A stretch of DNA of 57,046 nt from Propioniciclava sp. (GTDB lineage Bacteria > Actinomycetota > Actinomycetes > Propionibacteriales > Propionibacteriaceae), in NCBI RefSeq assembly GCF_029977985.1, contig NZ_JARKOT010000231.1, positions 1-57,046 of the forward strand. Reading direction: 5' to 3'. The notes under the pieces were generated by a model. The model searched no databases, was not told where the DNA came from, and saw only the letters and a list, made by a program, of their open reading frames with translations. Positions 7,591-16,730 of this stretch are shown in pieces. A program made the translations under genes and the position numbers. Every line of letters begins with the position of its first letter. The first letter of the stretch is position 1.

Positions 7591-8808
7591 TCAGTCCACG
7601 TCGACGCGGATGGTCTCGGGCATCGCCTGCAAGGCGGTGACGACCGAGTCGTCGGCGGTACCGGACACGTCGAGGACCACGTAGCCGACCGAACCGCGGG
7701 TGGCCAGCGTCTGGTGCTCGATGTTCGTGCCGTGGGCGGCGAGAATCGTGTTCAGCGTCGCCAGCACGCCCGGCACGTTGCGGTGCAGGTGCCGGATGCG
7801 ATGCCCTGCCTCGGACGCCGCAGGGCGCGGGGCGGGCACACCGGGCAGGTTGACGCTCAGGACCGTGGCGCCGTGGTCGGCGTAGTCGGCCAGTTTCCCG
7901 GCGACGAACACGCCGATGTTTTCCTGGGCCTCGAGCGTCGAGCCGGCGATGTGCGGCGTGAGGATGACGTTGGGGGTGTTGCGCAGCGGATTGGAGAATT
8001 CCTCACCGTTGCTCTTGGGTTCGGTCTCGAAGACGTCGACGGCGGCACCTGCCAGGTGTCCGGAATCGAGGTGTCGTTTGAGCGCGCCCGTGTCGACGAC
8101 GAACCCGCGCGACAGGTTGAGGAACAGCGACCGGGGCCGCATGAGCGCGAACTCCCGTTCCCCGAACAGGCCGCGGTTCGCCGGCCGCCCGTCGACGTGC
8201 AGGCTGATGGTCTCGGCCTCGGCGAGCAGCTGCGCGAGGCTCTCACAGCGTTCGGCGTTGCCGAGAGCCAGCTTGTCGACGACGTCGTAGTATTTGACCC
8301 GCATGCCCAGCGACTCGGCCACCACCGACAGCTGACTGCCGATGTTGCCGTAGCCGACGATCCCGAGCGTCCTGCCGCGGATCTCGTGGCTGCCCACGGC
8401 CGACTTCACCCACTGTCCGGCGTGCATGCGGGCGTCGTGGTCGGTGAGATGGCGGGCCAACGCGATGATTTCCCCAATGGCCAGCTCGACGACGCTGCGC
8501 GTGTTGGAGTAGGGCGCGTTGAAGACCGCGACGCCGTGCTCGGTGGCGGCCTCCAGGTCGACCTGGTTCGTGCCGATGCAGAAGGCACCGATGGCCCTCA
8601 GGTGCCGCGCCGCAGCGAGCACCCGGGCCGTCACCTGCGTGGTGGAGCGGATGCCGAGCAATCCCACGCCGTCCAGCGCCTCGATCAGGTCGTCCTCGGC
8701 CAGGGCCGACGGGTGCGTCTCCACCTCGAACCCGCGCTCGGTCAGCACCCGCACCCCCTCCGGGTGGATGTTCTCCAGCAGCAATACCCGCGTCGCACCG
8801 GCCCTCAC
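7591..8808 (-). CDS. serA: D-3-phosphoglycerate dehydrogenase (ACT-containing, short form)
   Basis: SerA oxidises 3-phosphoglycerate in the first committed step of serine synthesis. The 405-aa protein has the NAD motif GYGNIG in the middle, the catalytic-region arginine and glutamate surroundings, LTPHIAGST with the catalytic His, and a C-terminal ACT domain (from about 330: HRNVPGVLATLNTILAAHG) for serine feedback. This is the roughly 410-aa E. coli-like form, not the roughly 530-aa form common in actinobacteria. GTG at 8806-8808 (MRAGATRVLLLENIHPEG) is the best start; an upstream in-frame start at 8874 lacks homologous sequence. Confidence 0.92.
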   Translation of the reverse strand: MRAGATRVLLLENIHPEGVRVLTERGFEVETHPSALAEDDLIEALDGVGLLGIRSTTQVTARVLAAARHLRAIGAFCIGTNQVDLEAATEHGVAVFNAPYSNTRSVVELAIGEIIALARHLTDHDARMHAGQWVKSAVGSHEIRGRTLGIVGYGNIGSQLSVVAESLGMRVKYYDVVDKLALGNAERCESLAQLLAEAETISLHVDGRPANRGLFGEREFALMRPRSLFLNLSRGFVVDTGALKRHLDSGHLAGAAVDVFETEPKSNGEEFSNPLRNTPNVILTPHIAGSTLEAQENIGVFVAGKLADYADHGATVLSVNLPGVPAPRPAASEAGHRIRHLHRNVPGVLATLNTILAAHGTNIEHQTLATRGSVGYVVLDVSGTADDSVVTALQAMPETIRVDVD

Positions 8809-8874
8809 CCGCGCGAGTCTAGGACGCGGCGCTTCTGCACAGAGCCGAAACGAGGTGCCCGGGCCAACGCGCAC

Positions 8875-9689
<815 letters not shown>

Positions 9690-9693
<4 letters not shown>

Positions 9694-10538
9694 GGCGTCC
9701 ACCCGCCGTCCTCGACCGTGGGAAGGCGGGCGCCGGGCTCGACGAGATCGAGGCGGGCCGCGGCCACGAGCCCGGCGGTGTACGGGTGCCGGGGGGCGTG
9801 CAGCACCTGGTCGACCGTGCCGGCCTCCACGATCACGCCGTCGTGCATGACGACCACGTCGGAGCAGACACCCGAGACGACCGCCAGATCGTGGCTGATG
9901 AACAGGCAGGCCGCGCCGGCGGCGTCCAACACCGCGTCGAGGACGCCGAGAACGCGTGCCTGGACCGTCACGTCGAGCGCCGTCGTCGGCTCGTCGCAGA
10001 TGACGAGGTCGGGCGCGTTGACGAGAGCCATCGCCGTGACGATGCGCTGCCGCTGGCCACCGGAGAGCTGGTGCGGGTAACTGTCGGCGACGCGGGCTGG
10101 GTCCTCGAAGCCGACCTCGCCGAGGATGCGCAGCACGGCGTCGCGGGCGCGGCCGGCGTCGGCGCCGCGGTGCAGCCGGAACGCCTCGGCCACCTGGCGG
10201 CCGGCGGTCATCGTGGGATCGAGGGCCGTCATGGGTTCCTGGAAGATCATGCTCACGACGTCGCCGCGCAACCGGGCCATCTGCTTGTCGGGCAGGCCGA
10301 CCAGCTCGCGGCCGCCGAGCCGGACCGACCCGGTGACGTGGGCCGTGTCGGGCAGCAGACCCATGACGGCCAGCGCGGTGACGGTCTTCCCCGAGCCCGA
10401 CTCGCCGATGATCCCCAAGCGGCGGCCGGCGCCGAGCGTGAGGGTGACGCCCCGGACGGCGGGCGGGCGGCGTCCGAACGCCACCGTCAGGTCGGTGATC
10501 TGGAGCAGGGCGCCCCCGGCGCCCGCCGGGGCGGTCAT
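9690..10538 (-). CDS. Peptide ABC importer ATPase (DppD/OppD-like)
   Basis: The 282-aa ATPase carries Walker A GESGSGKTV, Q-loop IFQEPMTALDPTMTAG, signature LSGGQRQRIVTAMAL, Walker B VICDEPTTALD, switch FISHD and the oligopeptide-family tail APRHPYTAGLVAAA. It pairs with the ATPase at 8875-9693 as the second nucleotide-binding domain. ATGA overlaps link it to both neighbours, so the operon is tightly translationally coupled. Confidence 0.92.
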
Positions 10539-11347
10539 GCGACGTCCCGCAGCCGGGGATCGAGGAAATCGCGCAGGCCGTCGCCGACGAGGTTGAAACC
10601 GAGCACGGCGACGGCGATCGCCAGGCCCGGCCACAGCGCCTGCAGCGGGGCGTTGAAGAGGTAGGTCTGCGCGTCCATGAGCATGCGGCCCCACGAGGGC
10701 GTCGTGGGCGGCGTGCCGAGACCGAGGTAGCTCAGCGCCGCCTCGGCGAGGATCGCGAGCGCGAACGTCACCGACGCCTGCACGCCGATGAGGGGCGCAA
10801 TGTTGGGCAGGACGTGGCGGCCGGTGATGGCGAGGCGCGGCGTCCCGCAGGAGCGGGCAGCCAGGACGAAGTCGGACGCCAGCACGCTCAGCGCCCCCGC
10901 CCGGCTGACCCGCAGGAAAGCGGGGATCGATGCGATGCCGATGGCCGCCATCGCGGTCTCGGTGGACCCGCCGAACGCTGCCGCAAACAAGATGGCCAGC
11001 AACAACGCCGGAAAAGCGTAGGCGATGTCGGTGGCGCGCAGGACGGCCTCGGCGAGCGGACGCGGCAGCTGGGCGGTCAGCAAGCCGAGCGGGACGCCGA
11101 CCACCGCGGCCAGCCCGACCGCGATGACGCCGACGTAGATGGCCGACCGGGCGCCCACCAGGATGCGGCTCAGGATGTCGATGCCCATGCCGTCCGTGCC
11201 CAGCACGTGCGGCCAGCCGGGGGCCTGGAGCGGCGGGGCGGACAGGACCGCCGTGGGGTCGAAGGGCGTCCACGCATAGGAGAGCAGGGCCATCCCGACG
11301 ACGAGGACGACGAGGACGAGGCCGACCGCGAGCTCCAGCCGCTTCAC
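10535..11347 (-). CDS. Peptide ABC importer permease (DppC/OppC-like)
   Basis: The 270-aa inner-membrane permease has one N-terminal helix (about 7-25), a periplasm-facing segment with HVLGTDGMGIDILSR (the DppC-type GTD..GRDxxSR motif), then about five helices with the EAA loop AARSCGTPRLAITGRHVLPN. The start is GTG at 11345-11347, overlapping the upstream permease stop (GTGA). Confidence 0.9.
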   Translation of the reverse strand: MKRLELAVGLVLVVLVVGMALLSYAWTPFDPTAVLSAPPLQAPGWPHVLGTDGMGIDILSRILVGARSAIYVGVIAVGLAAVVGVPLGLLTAQLPRPLAEAVLRATDIAYAFPALLLAILFAAAFGGSTETAMAAIGIASIPAFLRVSRAGALSVLASDFVLAARSCGTPRLAITGRHVLPNIAPLIGVQASVTFALAILAEAALSYLGLGTPPTTPSWGRMLMDAQTYLFNAPLQALWPGLAIAVAVLGFNLVGDGLRDFLDPRLRDVA

Positions 11348-12297
11348 CGATCGACCCCCGTGCGCAGGCGCGGGTCGATGACGACGTAGCTCAGATCGAC
11401 GAGCGCGTTGATGACGAGGACGGAGAACACGAGCAGCATGACGACCCCGCGCACGGTGACGAGGTCGTAGCTCGTCACAGACTGGAGCAGCAGCGAACCC
11501 AAGCCGGGCAGAACGAACACGCGCTCCACCACGATGGCGCCGACGAGCACGGCCGCGAGTTGGAGCCCGATGACGGTGACGAGCGAGACCGCGGCGTTGC
11601 GGAGGCCGTGGCGGGCCAGCGCGCGCCACGGCGTCCAGCCGATGGAGCGGGCGGTACGGAAGTAGTCCTCGCCGAGGACCTCGAGGAAGGCCGACCGGAC
11701 GTACCGGATCAGCACCGCGCCCTGCACGAGCCCGAGCGACAGCACGGGCAGCACGAGGTGGGACGCCCACCCCATCGGGTCGGTGCCCAGCGGCACGTAG
11801 CCGCCGGAGGGGAACCAGCGCAGCGTCACGGCGAACACCAGGACGAGCAGAATGCCCGCCCAGAACGCCGGGATCGCCATCCCCACCTGCGCCGCCGCCG
11901 ACGTGACGAATCCGGCCGGACGTCGTCGCTTCAAGGCCGCGACCGCTCCGAGCGGGACAGCGACGAGCGCTGCGAGGAGCAGTCCGAACGACGCCAGCCA
12001 TGCGGTCACGCCGATGCGTGGGGCGATGAGTCCGGCGACGGGCAGGCTGGAGGTCCACGAGGTGCCGAAGTCGCCGGCCAGCATGCCGCCGATCCAGGTG
12101 ACGTACTGGGCGGCGAGCGGTCGGTCGACGCCGAGTTGGGCGCGTTTGGCGGCCAGTTGTTCGGGGGACGCCCCGTCGCCGAGCAGGACGCGCGCCACGT
12201 CCCCCGGCAGCGCCTGGGTGACGACGAAGATCACGACGGACGCCACGGCCAGGCTGAGCGCGAAAACGCCCAGCCGGATGCCGATGGCCAGCCCCAC
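11344..12297 (-). CDS. Peptide ABC importer permease (DppB/OppB-like)
   Basis: The 317-aa permease starts with a membrane helix (about 8-28), has the DppB-type GD.(A/G)..LLG segment after it, and about six helices in total with an EAA-like loop (YFRTARSIGWTPWRALARHGLRN). The GTG at 12295-12297 lies 32 nt after the binding-protein stop. With its DppC-like partner it forms the transmembrane channel. Confidence 0.9.
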   Translation of the reverse strand: MGLAIGIRLGVFALSLAVASVVIFVVTQALPGDVARVLLGDGASPEQLAAKRAQLGVDRPLAAQYVTWIGGMLAGDFGTSWTSSLPVAGLIAPRIGVTAWLASFGLLLAALVAVPLGAVAALKRRRPAGFVTSAAAQVGMAIPAFWAGILLVLVFAVTLRWFPSGGYVPLGTDPMGWASHLVLPVLSLGLVQGAVLIRYVRSAFLEVLGEDYFRTARSIGWTPWRALARHGLRNAAVSLVTVIGLQLAAVLVGAIVVERVFVLPGLGSLLLQSVTSYDLVTVRGVVMLLVFSVLVINALVDLSYVVIDPRLRTGVDR

Positions 12298-12329
12298 GCC
12301 GGCCCGTCGGGGGGTCAGGACCCGATCCT

Positions 12330-13886
12330 CTACGCGCTCGCCATGGTGGTGGCGTCGAACGACAACGAGGTCGCGTTGGTGGGGATGCCGGTGATCCCGG
12401 CCCGGGTGACCACCAGGTTCGGCAGGCAGTAGAGCCAGATGGCGGCGGCGTCCTCTGCGAGCAGCTTCGCCGCCGCCTTCATGCCGGCCACGAACTCCTC
12501 CATCGTGCCGGCGTCCGCCTGCTCGACGAGCGTGTCCAGCGCCGGGTTGTCGTAGCGCCAGTAGTAGTTGGGGTTGGTGAAGGTGACGAGGTCGCGCGCC
12601 TCCACGTGGGCGACGATCGTCATGTCGTAGTCGGCGTTGGTGTACACGACCTCGCTCCAGCGGTTCGGGAACTGCAGCTCCTCGATCTGGGCGGTGACAC
12701 CGACGGCCGCCAACTGGCTGGCGACGAACTGGGCCGCGCGGGTGGCGTACGGCAACGCGGCGGGCTTGAGGCGGAGCGTGAGGTTGGTCTGACCGGCCTC
12801 CGCGAGCAGCTGCTTCGCGCGCTCGGGGTCGTAGGGGAACAGGCCGGTGAGGTCCTCGTAGTAGGGATCCGTGGGCACCGACATCGAACCGAGGACGACG
12901 CCCTTCCCAGCCCAGGTCGTGGCGACGAGCGCCCTCTTGTCGATCGCCATCGTGAGCGCTTGCCGCACGCGTGGGTCGGCCAGCGCCGGAGTCGCGTTGT
13001 TCAGGCCGAGGACGACCTCTCCGTTGGTCGTACCCTCGATCACGGTGAACCTGCTGGTGTCGGCGAACTGGGCGAGGGCGTCCGGCGCCTGCAGGTTGCT
13101 GATCACGTCGATCTGGCCGCTCAGCAGGGCCGCGTTGAGGGCGTTGGGATCACTGATGTAGCGCAACACCACCTCGTCGAAGCTGGCGGGCGTTCCCCAG
13201 TAGTTGGCGTTGCGATCCAGGGTGATCGAGTCACCGGGGGTCCAGGCGGAGACGGCGAAGGGGCCGGAGCCGGCCGTGGCTGTCGCGGCGTCGGTGAAAC
13301 CCGCCGGGTTCATGACGATGCCGGCAGTGGAGGCCATGTCGTAGAGCCACAGGATCGACGGGCGGGTGAGGTGCACCTCGAGCGTCGTCGCGTCCACGGC
13401 CACCGCCGTGTCGACGACCGACATCGAGGTCGTCAGCTTCGCGGCCACCGGCTGCGTCTTGATGCGCTCGATGTTCTGTTTGACCGCGTCGGCCGTCACC
13501 TGGGTGCCGTCGGCGAAGTGCGCCAGCGGGTTGAGCTGGAAGGTGTAGGTGAGCCGATCGGGCGACAGATCCCACGCACGGGCCAGCAGGGGCTTCAGAT
13601 TCCCCTCCGGGTCGAGCTTCAGCAGCGTCTCGTAGACGTTGTAGAGCAGCGCCTGCGCGCCAGCCGCCGCCGCGTAGGCCGTGGGGTCCAGCGAGGGGGG
13701 CTCGGCGGTGGCTCCGATCACCAGTCGCCTGCGGACCGCCGGGGTCGCCGGAGAGCCCGTGGTGCCGGACGCCGTGGGTGCCGGCCCGGTGGTGCACGCC
13801 GACGTGGCTGCCGCCGCGATCATGCCTGCGACAAGCGGCAACGACCGTCGCGAGAACCGGAACGGCTCGGATGGCGCTGGCGACAT
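12330..13886 (-). CDS. Peptide ABC importer substrate-binding lipoprotein (SBP family 5)
   Basis: The 518-aa protein has an export signal with a twin-arginine-like motif (SRRSLPLVAG) and a probable lipobox ending at C31 (ATSAC), then a Ser/Thr/Pro/Gly linker. The mature part is a family 5 solute-binding protein, with EPPSLDPTAYAA near the start and a run typical of DppA/OppA (DPRVRQALTMAIDKRALV). AGGGGGA just upstream supports the ATG at 13884-13886. It is the first gene of the importer operon and divergent from tRNA-fMet. Confidence 0.92.
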   Translation of the reverse strand: MSPAPSEPFRFSRRSLPLVAGMIAAAATSACTTGPAPTASGTTGSPATPAVRRRLVIGATAEPPSLDPTAYAAAAGAQALLYNVYETLLKLDPEGNLKPLLARAWDLSPDRLTYTFQLNPLAHFADGTQVTADAVKQNIERIKTQPVAAKLTTSMSVVDTAVAVDATTLEVHLTRPSILWLYDMASTAGIVMNPAGFTDAATATAGSGPFAVSAWTPGDSITLDRNANYWGTPASFDEVVLRYISDPNALNAALLSGQIDVISNLQAPDALAQFADTSRFTVIEGTTNGEVVLGLNNATPALADPRVRQALTMAIDKRALVATTWAGKGVVLGSMSVPTDPYYEDLTGLFPYDPERAKQLLAEAGQTNLTLRLKPAALPYATRAAQFVASQLAAVGVTAQIEELQFPNRWSEVVYTNADYDMTIVAHVEARDLVTFTNPNYYWRYDNPALDTLVEQADAGTMEEFVAGMKAAAKLLAEDAAAIWLYCLPNLVVTRAGITGIPTNATSLSFDATTMASA

Positions 13887-13956
13887 GAGATCCCCCTGGT
13901 GAACGGGCCGGAACGGCGCGGTCAGCTTATACAACCGATCCTCGCGGGGCCCGGAT

Positions 13957-13985
13957 TTGGCCACCCGGATGGCAACAGGTAGAGT
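13957..13985 (+). promoter_or_regulatory. Promoter of tRNA-fMet
   Basis: TTGGCC (13957-13962) and TAGAGT (13980-13985) are separated by 17 nt, a good housekeeping-sigma promoter. The start point would be near 13992, 5 nt before the mature tRNA end. Confidence 0.7.
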
Positions 13986-13996
13986 AGGTCGAGCAC

Positions 13997-14070
13997 CGCG
14001 GGGTGGAGCAGCTCGGTAGCTCGCTAGGCTCATAACCTAGAGGTCACAGGTTCAAATCCTGTCCCCGCTA
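13997..14070 (+). tRNA. Initiator tRNA-fMet (CAT anticodon)
   Basis: The 74-nt gene starts CGCGGGGTGGAGCAGC and closely resembles bacterial initiator tRNAs. The acceptor 5' CGCGGGG pairs with CCCCGCT, leaving the unpaired first position (C1 opposite T72) that marks initiators. The CAT anticodon sits in the loop at about 14030-14033, and TTCAAATC forms the T-loop. CCA is not encoded. Confidence 0.96.
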
Positions 14071-14072
14071 CG

Positions 14073-14114
14073 AAGCAGCTGGCCTCGGGCACGTCCCGGG
14101 GCCAGCTGCTTTTT
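14073..14114 (+). terminator. Terminator after tRNA-fMet
   Basis: AAGCAGCTGGCC pairs with GGCCAGCTGCTT (inner pairing CGGG/CCCG as well), followed by TTTTT. The stem starts 3 nt after the tRNA. This is the clearest T-tract terminator in the window. Confidence 0.9.
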
Positions 14115-14147
14115 CCGGGGAGCTTGAGCGGCCGACGTGGGCCGGCC

Positions 14148-14207
14148 CACCGAAAGCAACGGTGGCACTTGTACCTTTCGGTGTCCCCCGAAAGGGGGGA
14201 AGCCACC
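14148..14207 (+). promoter_or_regulatory. Leader region with mutually exclusive hairpins
   Basis: CACCGAAAG (14148-14156) is complementary to CTTTCGGTG (14175-14183). The same segment, as CCTTTCGG (14174-14181), can instead pair with CCGAAAGG (14188-14195). GGTGGC (14161-14166) can also pair with GCCACC (14202-14207). The competing stems sit 50-110 nt before the GTG of the exported protein at 14260, so this may be a regulatory 5' leader; I could not match it to a riboswitch class I know. Confidence 0.4.
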
Positions 14208-14259
14208 CCGGAGGTCTCGACCGTAGGCTGATCGCAGACTGATCTCATGGGGGAAGCGA

Positions 14260-15387
14260 GTGACGAGGACCAACGCCGGGCCGCGACTCCGTGGACGCGT
14301 CCGGGCGTCCGCGGCCGCCGTGGTGCTCGTCGCTGCGTTGGCTCTTGGTCAGCCGGTGGCCGCCGGCGTCCCGTCCCCGGGCATCGTGCCGCCCACCGCC
14401 GGCGCCGGGCCTGCCCTCACGCCCAGCCCCACCAACCCGTGGCCGATGGTCACCGTGGTGGACACGGCGAGGCGGGCGCTGAGCGCCGTCATCGACTTCA
14501 CGGTCTGCACCAAGGTCACCGGCCCGGCCGGTCAACAGTGTGTGACGGCGTCGACCGTGCTCGACGACAACCAGCGCACCATCGGCGGCGTGAGCGACCT
14601 CATCGCCCGCACCACCGTGTTGCCCGCCGGCGCCTACACAACGATCACCGTCGAGGTCAGCGTCAAGCGCGTGCCGGCCGGCTACGAGCTGCCCACAAGG
14701 ACGTACACGGCCGTACTCAACCCGAACAACGCCGGCGTCGGGTGGCGGGAGAACGACCCGGGCCAAGCCGACGGCGTCCTCACGTTCGTGGTGGAAGGCC
14801 AGGCAGCCGACCCGGGAACCACCTCGCCGCCGGTGACGCAGCCGCCCGGAACGGACCCGCCGGTCACCTCCCCGCCGGTCACCTCCCCGCCGATCAGCGC
14901 GCCCCCGGTCACCTCCCCGCCGATCAGCGCACCGCCGATCAGCGCGCCGCCCGGGATCTCTCCTCCCTGGACTTCTCCTCCACTGACCGCCCCTCCCGTG
15001 ATCGTCCCGCCTGTGACGGCCCCCACCGTGCCCAGGACACCTGGCGACGTCCCCGGCCGAGCGTCCGGCACGACGTCGCACGACCCGGTCGCCGCACCCA
15101 CACCTGAGGGCGGCCCCCTGTCCGAGGGCCCTCTCGAACAGGGCGGGCAACCGGTGCCGACCCACGCGCCCAGCGCGGCAACCGCCGGACCCACGACCAG
15201 CGCGTCAGCCACACCGGAAGAGGACACCCCTGCCCCCGTGACCGAGCCGCCAACGCCGCAGCCCGGCCCCGGCTCGTTCGCCGACCTGGCCAACACGCCG
15301 ATCACCCCACTCCTCGGCGGCGGCATCGTGATCGCGGGGCTGCTGCTCGCGTTCGCGCCGCCCATGCAGCGCCCACGCATCCGCTGA
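14260..15387 (+). CDS. Exported proline-rich repeat protein with C-terminal membrane anchor
   Basis: The 375-aa protein has a signal peptide (basic start MTRTNAGPRLRGRVR, hydrophobic core about 18-31, likely cleavage after PVAAG or nearby), an extracellular domain of about 150 residues, then a proline-rich region from about 190 to 260 built on PPVTS/PPISA pentads. A Ser/Thr/Pro-rich stalk and one C-terminal helix (about 350-366, GGGIVIAGLLLAFAPP) with a basic tail follow. The architecture suggests a cell-wall-spanning surface protein held in the membrane; no LPXTG motif is seen. The extracellular domain (TVVDTARRALSAVIDFTVC, TKVTGPAGQQC) is unrecognised. GGGGGAAG at 14249-14256 supports the GTG start. 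A possible structured leader precedes it. Confidence 0.8.
   Translation: MTRTNAGPRLRGRVRASAAAVVLVAALALGQPVAAGVPSPGIVPPTAGAGPALTPSPTNPWPMVTVVDTARRALSAVIDFTVCTKVTGPAGQQCVTASTVLDDNQRTIGGVSDLIARTTVLPAGAYTTITVEVSVKRVPAGYELPTRTYTAVLNPNNAGVGWRENDPGQADGVLTFVVEGQAADPGTTSPPVTQPPGTDPPVTSPPVTSPPISAPPVTSPPISAPPISAPPGISPPWTSPPLTAPPVIVPPVTAPTVPRTPGDVPGRASGTTSHDPVAAPTPEGGPLSEGPLEQGGQPVPTHAPSAATAGPTTSASATPEEDTPAPVTEPPTPQPGPGSFADLANTPITPLLGGGIVIAGLLLAFAPPMQRPRIR
14857..14951 (+). repeat. Tandem 15-nt repeats coding PP(V/I)(T/S)(S/A) pentads
   Basis: The stretch alternates units coding PPVTS and PPISA, e.g. CCGCCGGTCACCTCC repeated with little change and CCGCCGATCAGCGC as the variant unit. The low divergence between units suggests recent slippage or expansion, so copy number may vary between strains. 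Confidence 0.8.
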
Positions 15388-15422
15388 CGTCCCCGCACCG
15401 CACCGTGTGCTTGGATGACGGG

Positions 15423-16730
15423 GTGAGCACCACCGGACGCCTCGCGTACCCGATCCATCGACGCACCCTCGACAACGGCCTCCGGGTGATCGTGAGCCCC
15501 GACCACAACGCCCCCGTCGTCGCGGTCAACCTGTGGTACGACGTGGGCTCGCGCGACGAAACCGTCGGTCGCACAGGCTTCGCCCACCTGTTCGAGCACC
15601 TCATGTTCCAGGGGTCCGCGCACGTCGCCTCCGGCGAGCACCTCAACCTGCTCCAGGCGAACGGGGCCTCCTGCAACGCGACGACCTGGTTCGACCGCAC
15701 CAACTACTTCGAGACCGTCCCTTCCGGCGTCACCGAACTTGCGCTGTGGCTGGAGGCGGATCGCATGGCCCACCTGCTCGATGCGGTCAACGACGAGAAC
15801 CTCGCCAATCAGCGCGACGTCGTCAAGGAAGAGAAGCGGCAGCGCTACGACAACGCCCCCTACGGCGACATGATCGAGCACCTGTTGACCCTCTCGTTCC
15901 CGCCCGACCACCCCTACGGCCACACCGTCATCGGTTCGATGGCCGATCTCGACGCCGCCGGCGTCAGCGACGTGCACGCTTTCTTCACCACCTGGTACGC
16001 GCCCGGCAACGCGGTCCTCACCCTCGTCGGCGACATCGAGCCGGCCGAGGCGTTCGCCCTCGCCGCACGCCACTTCGGTGCGTTGCCCACGCGTGCGCTG
16101 CCCACCCGGCCGACGGTCGCCACCCTGGGGCCGCACGCCGGGGTCCCGCGGATCGTGACGAGCGCCGACGTCCCCGCCGACGCCCTCTACCTCGCCTTCC
16201 GAACTCCGCCCGCGGGCACCCGGGAGGCGGACGCCGCCGAGTTGGCCCTCGAAGTGCTCGGCGGCAGCGAAACGTCGCGGCTGCATCGGCGCCTCGTCCT
16301 CGGCGACCAGACGTGCTCGACCGCAGGCGCGGGGGTCGTCGGCCTCGCGCGGAGCAACTCGCTCGGCTTCGCGCTCGCCCGGGCACTCGACGGCGCCGAC
16401 CTGGCCGCCGTCGAGAACGCCGCCTGCGCCGAATTCGAGCGGTTCGCCGCGGACGGACCCACCGACGAGGAGTTGGCCAGGGTCCGCGTCCAGTACGAGC
16501 GGCATTGGCTCAGCGAATGCGCCCGCGTCGAAGCGCGCGCTGACCTCATCAGCGGTTTCACCACCCAGTTCGACGACCCCGACCGGGTCAACTCCCGTCT
16601 GGCCGACTACACCGCCCTCACCACCGGAGAGATCAGGGGCGCAGCCCGCGCCTGGCTGCGCCCGGAGCACCGGGCCGTGCTCGAGTACCACCGTGCACCA
16701 CGCGCCGAGGCCTGCGAGGAGGACGCATGA
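15423..16730 (+). CDS. M16 zinc peptidase, catalytic subunit
   Basis: The 435-aa protein is a processing-peptidase-like M16 enzyme. It has the inverted zinc motif HLFEH (about residue 57-61) with the downstream glutamates expected about 75 residues later (EEKRQRYDNAPYG region). The C-terminal half is the second, non-catalytic lobe. The GTG at 15423 gives MSTTGRLAYPIHRRTLDNGL; a GTG at 15405 would add six residues. The stop overlaps the next M16 gene by 4 nt, so the two subunits should be made together as a heterodimer. Confidence 0.9.
   Translation: MSTTGRLAYPIHRRTLDNGLRVIVSPDHNAPVVAVNLWYDVGSRDETVGRTGFAHLFEHLMFQGSAHVASGEHLNLLQANGASCNATTWFDRTNYFETVPSGVTELALWLEADRMAHLLDAVNDENLANQRDVVKEEKRQRYDNAPYGDMIEHLLTLSFPPDHPYGHTVIGSMADLDAAGVSDVHAFFTTWYAPGNAVLTLVGDIEPAEAFALAARHFGALPTRALPTRPTVATLGPHAGVPRIVTSADVPADALYLAFRTPPAGTREADAAELALEVLGGSETSRLHRRLVLGDQTCSTAGAGVVGLARSNSLGFALARALDGADLAAVENAACAEFERFAADGPTDEELARVRVQYERHWLSECARVEARADLISGFTTQFDDPDRVNSRLADYTALTTGEIRGAARAWLRPEHRAVLEYHRAPRAEACEEDA

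Noticed and set aside
14030..14248. Minus-strand 72-codon frame ending GTGFEPVTSRL across the tRNA
   Set aside because: It is antisense to tRNA-fMet and its terminator; this C-terminal string is a familiar artefact of frames running through tRNA genes.
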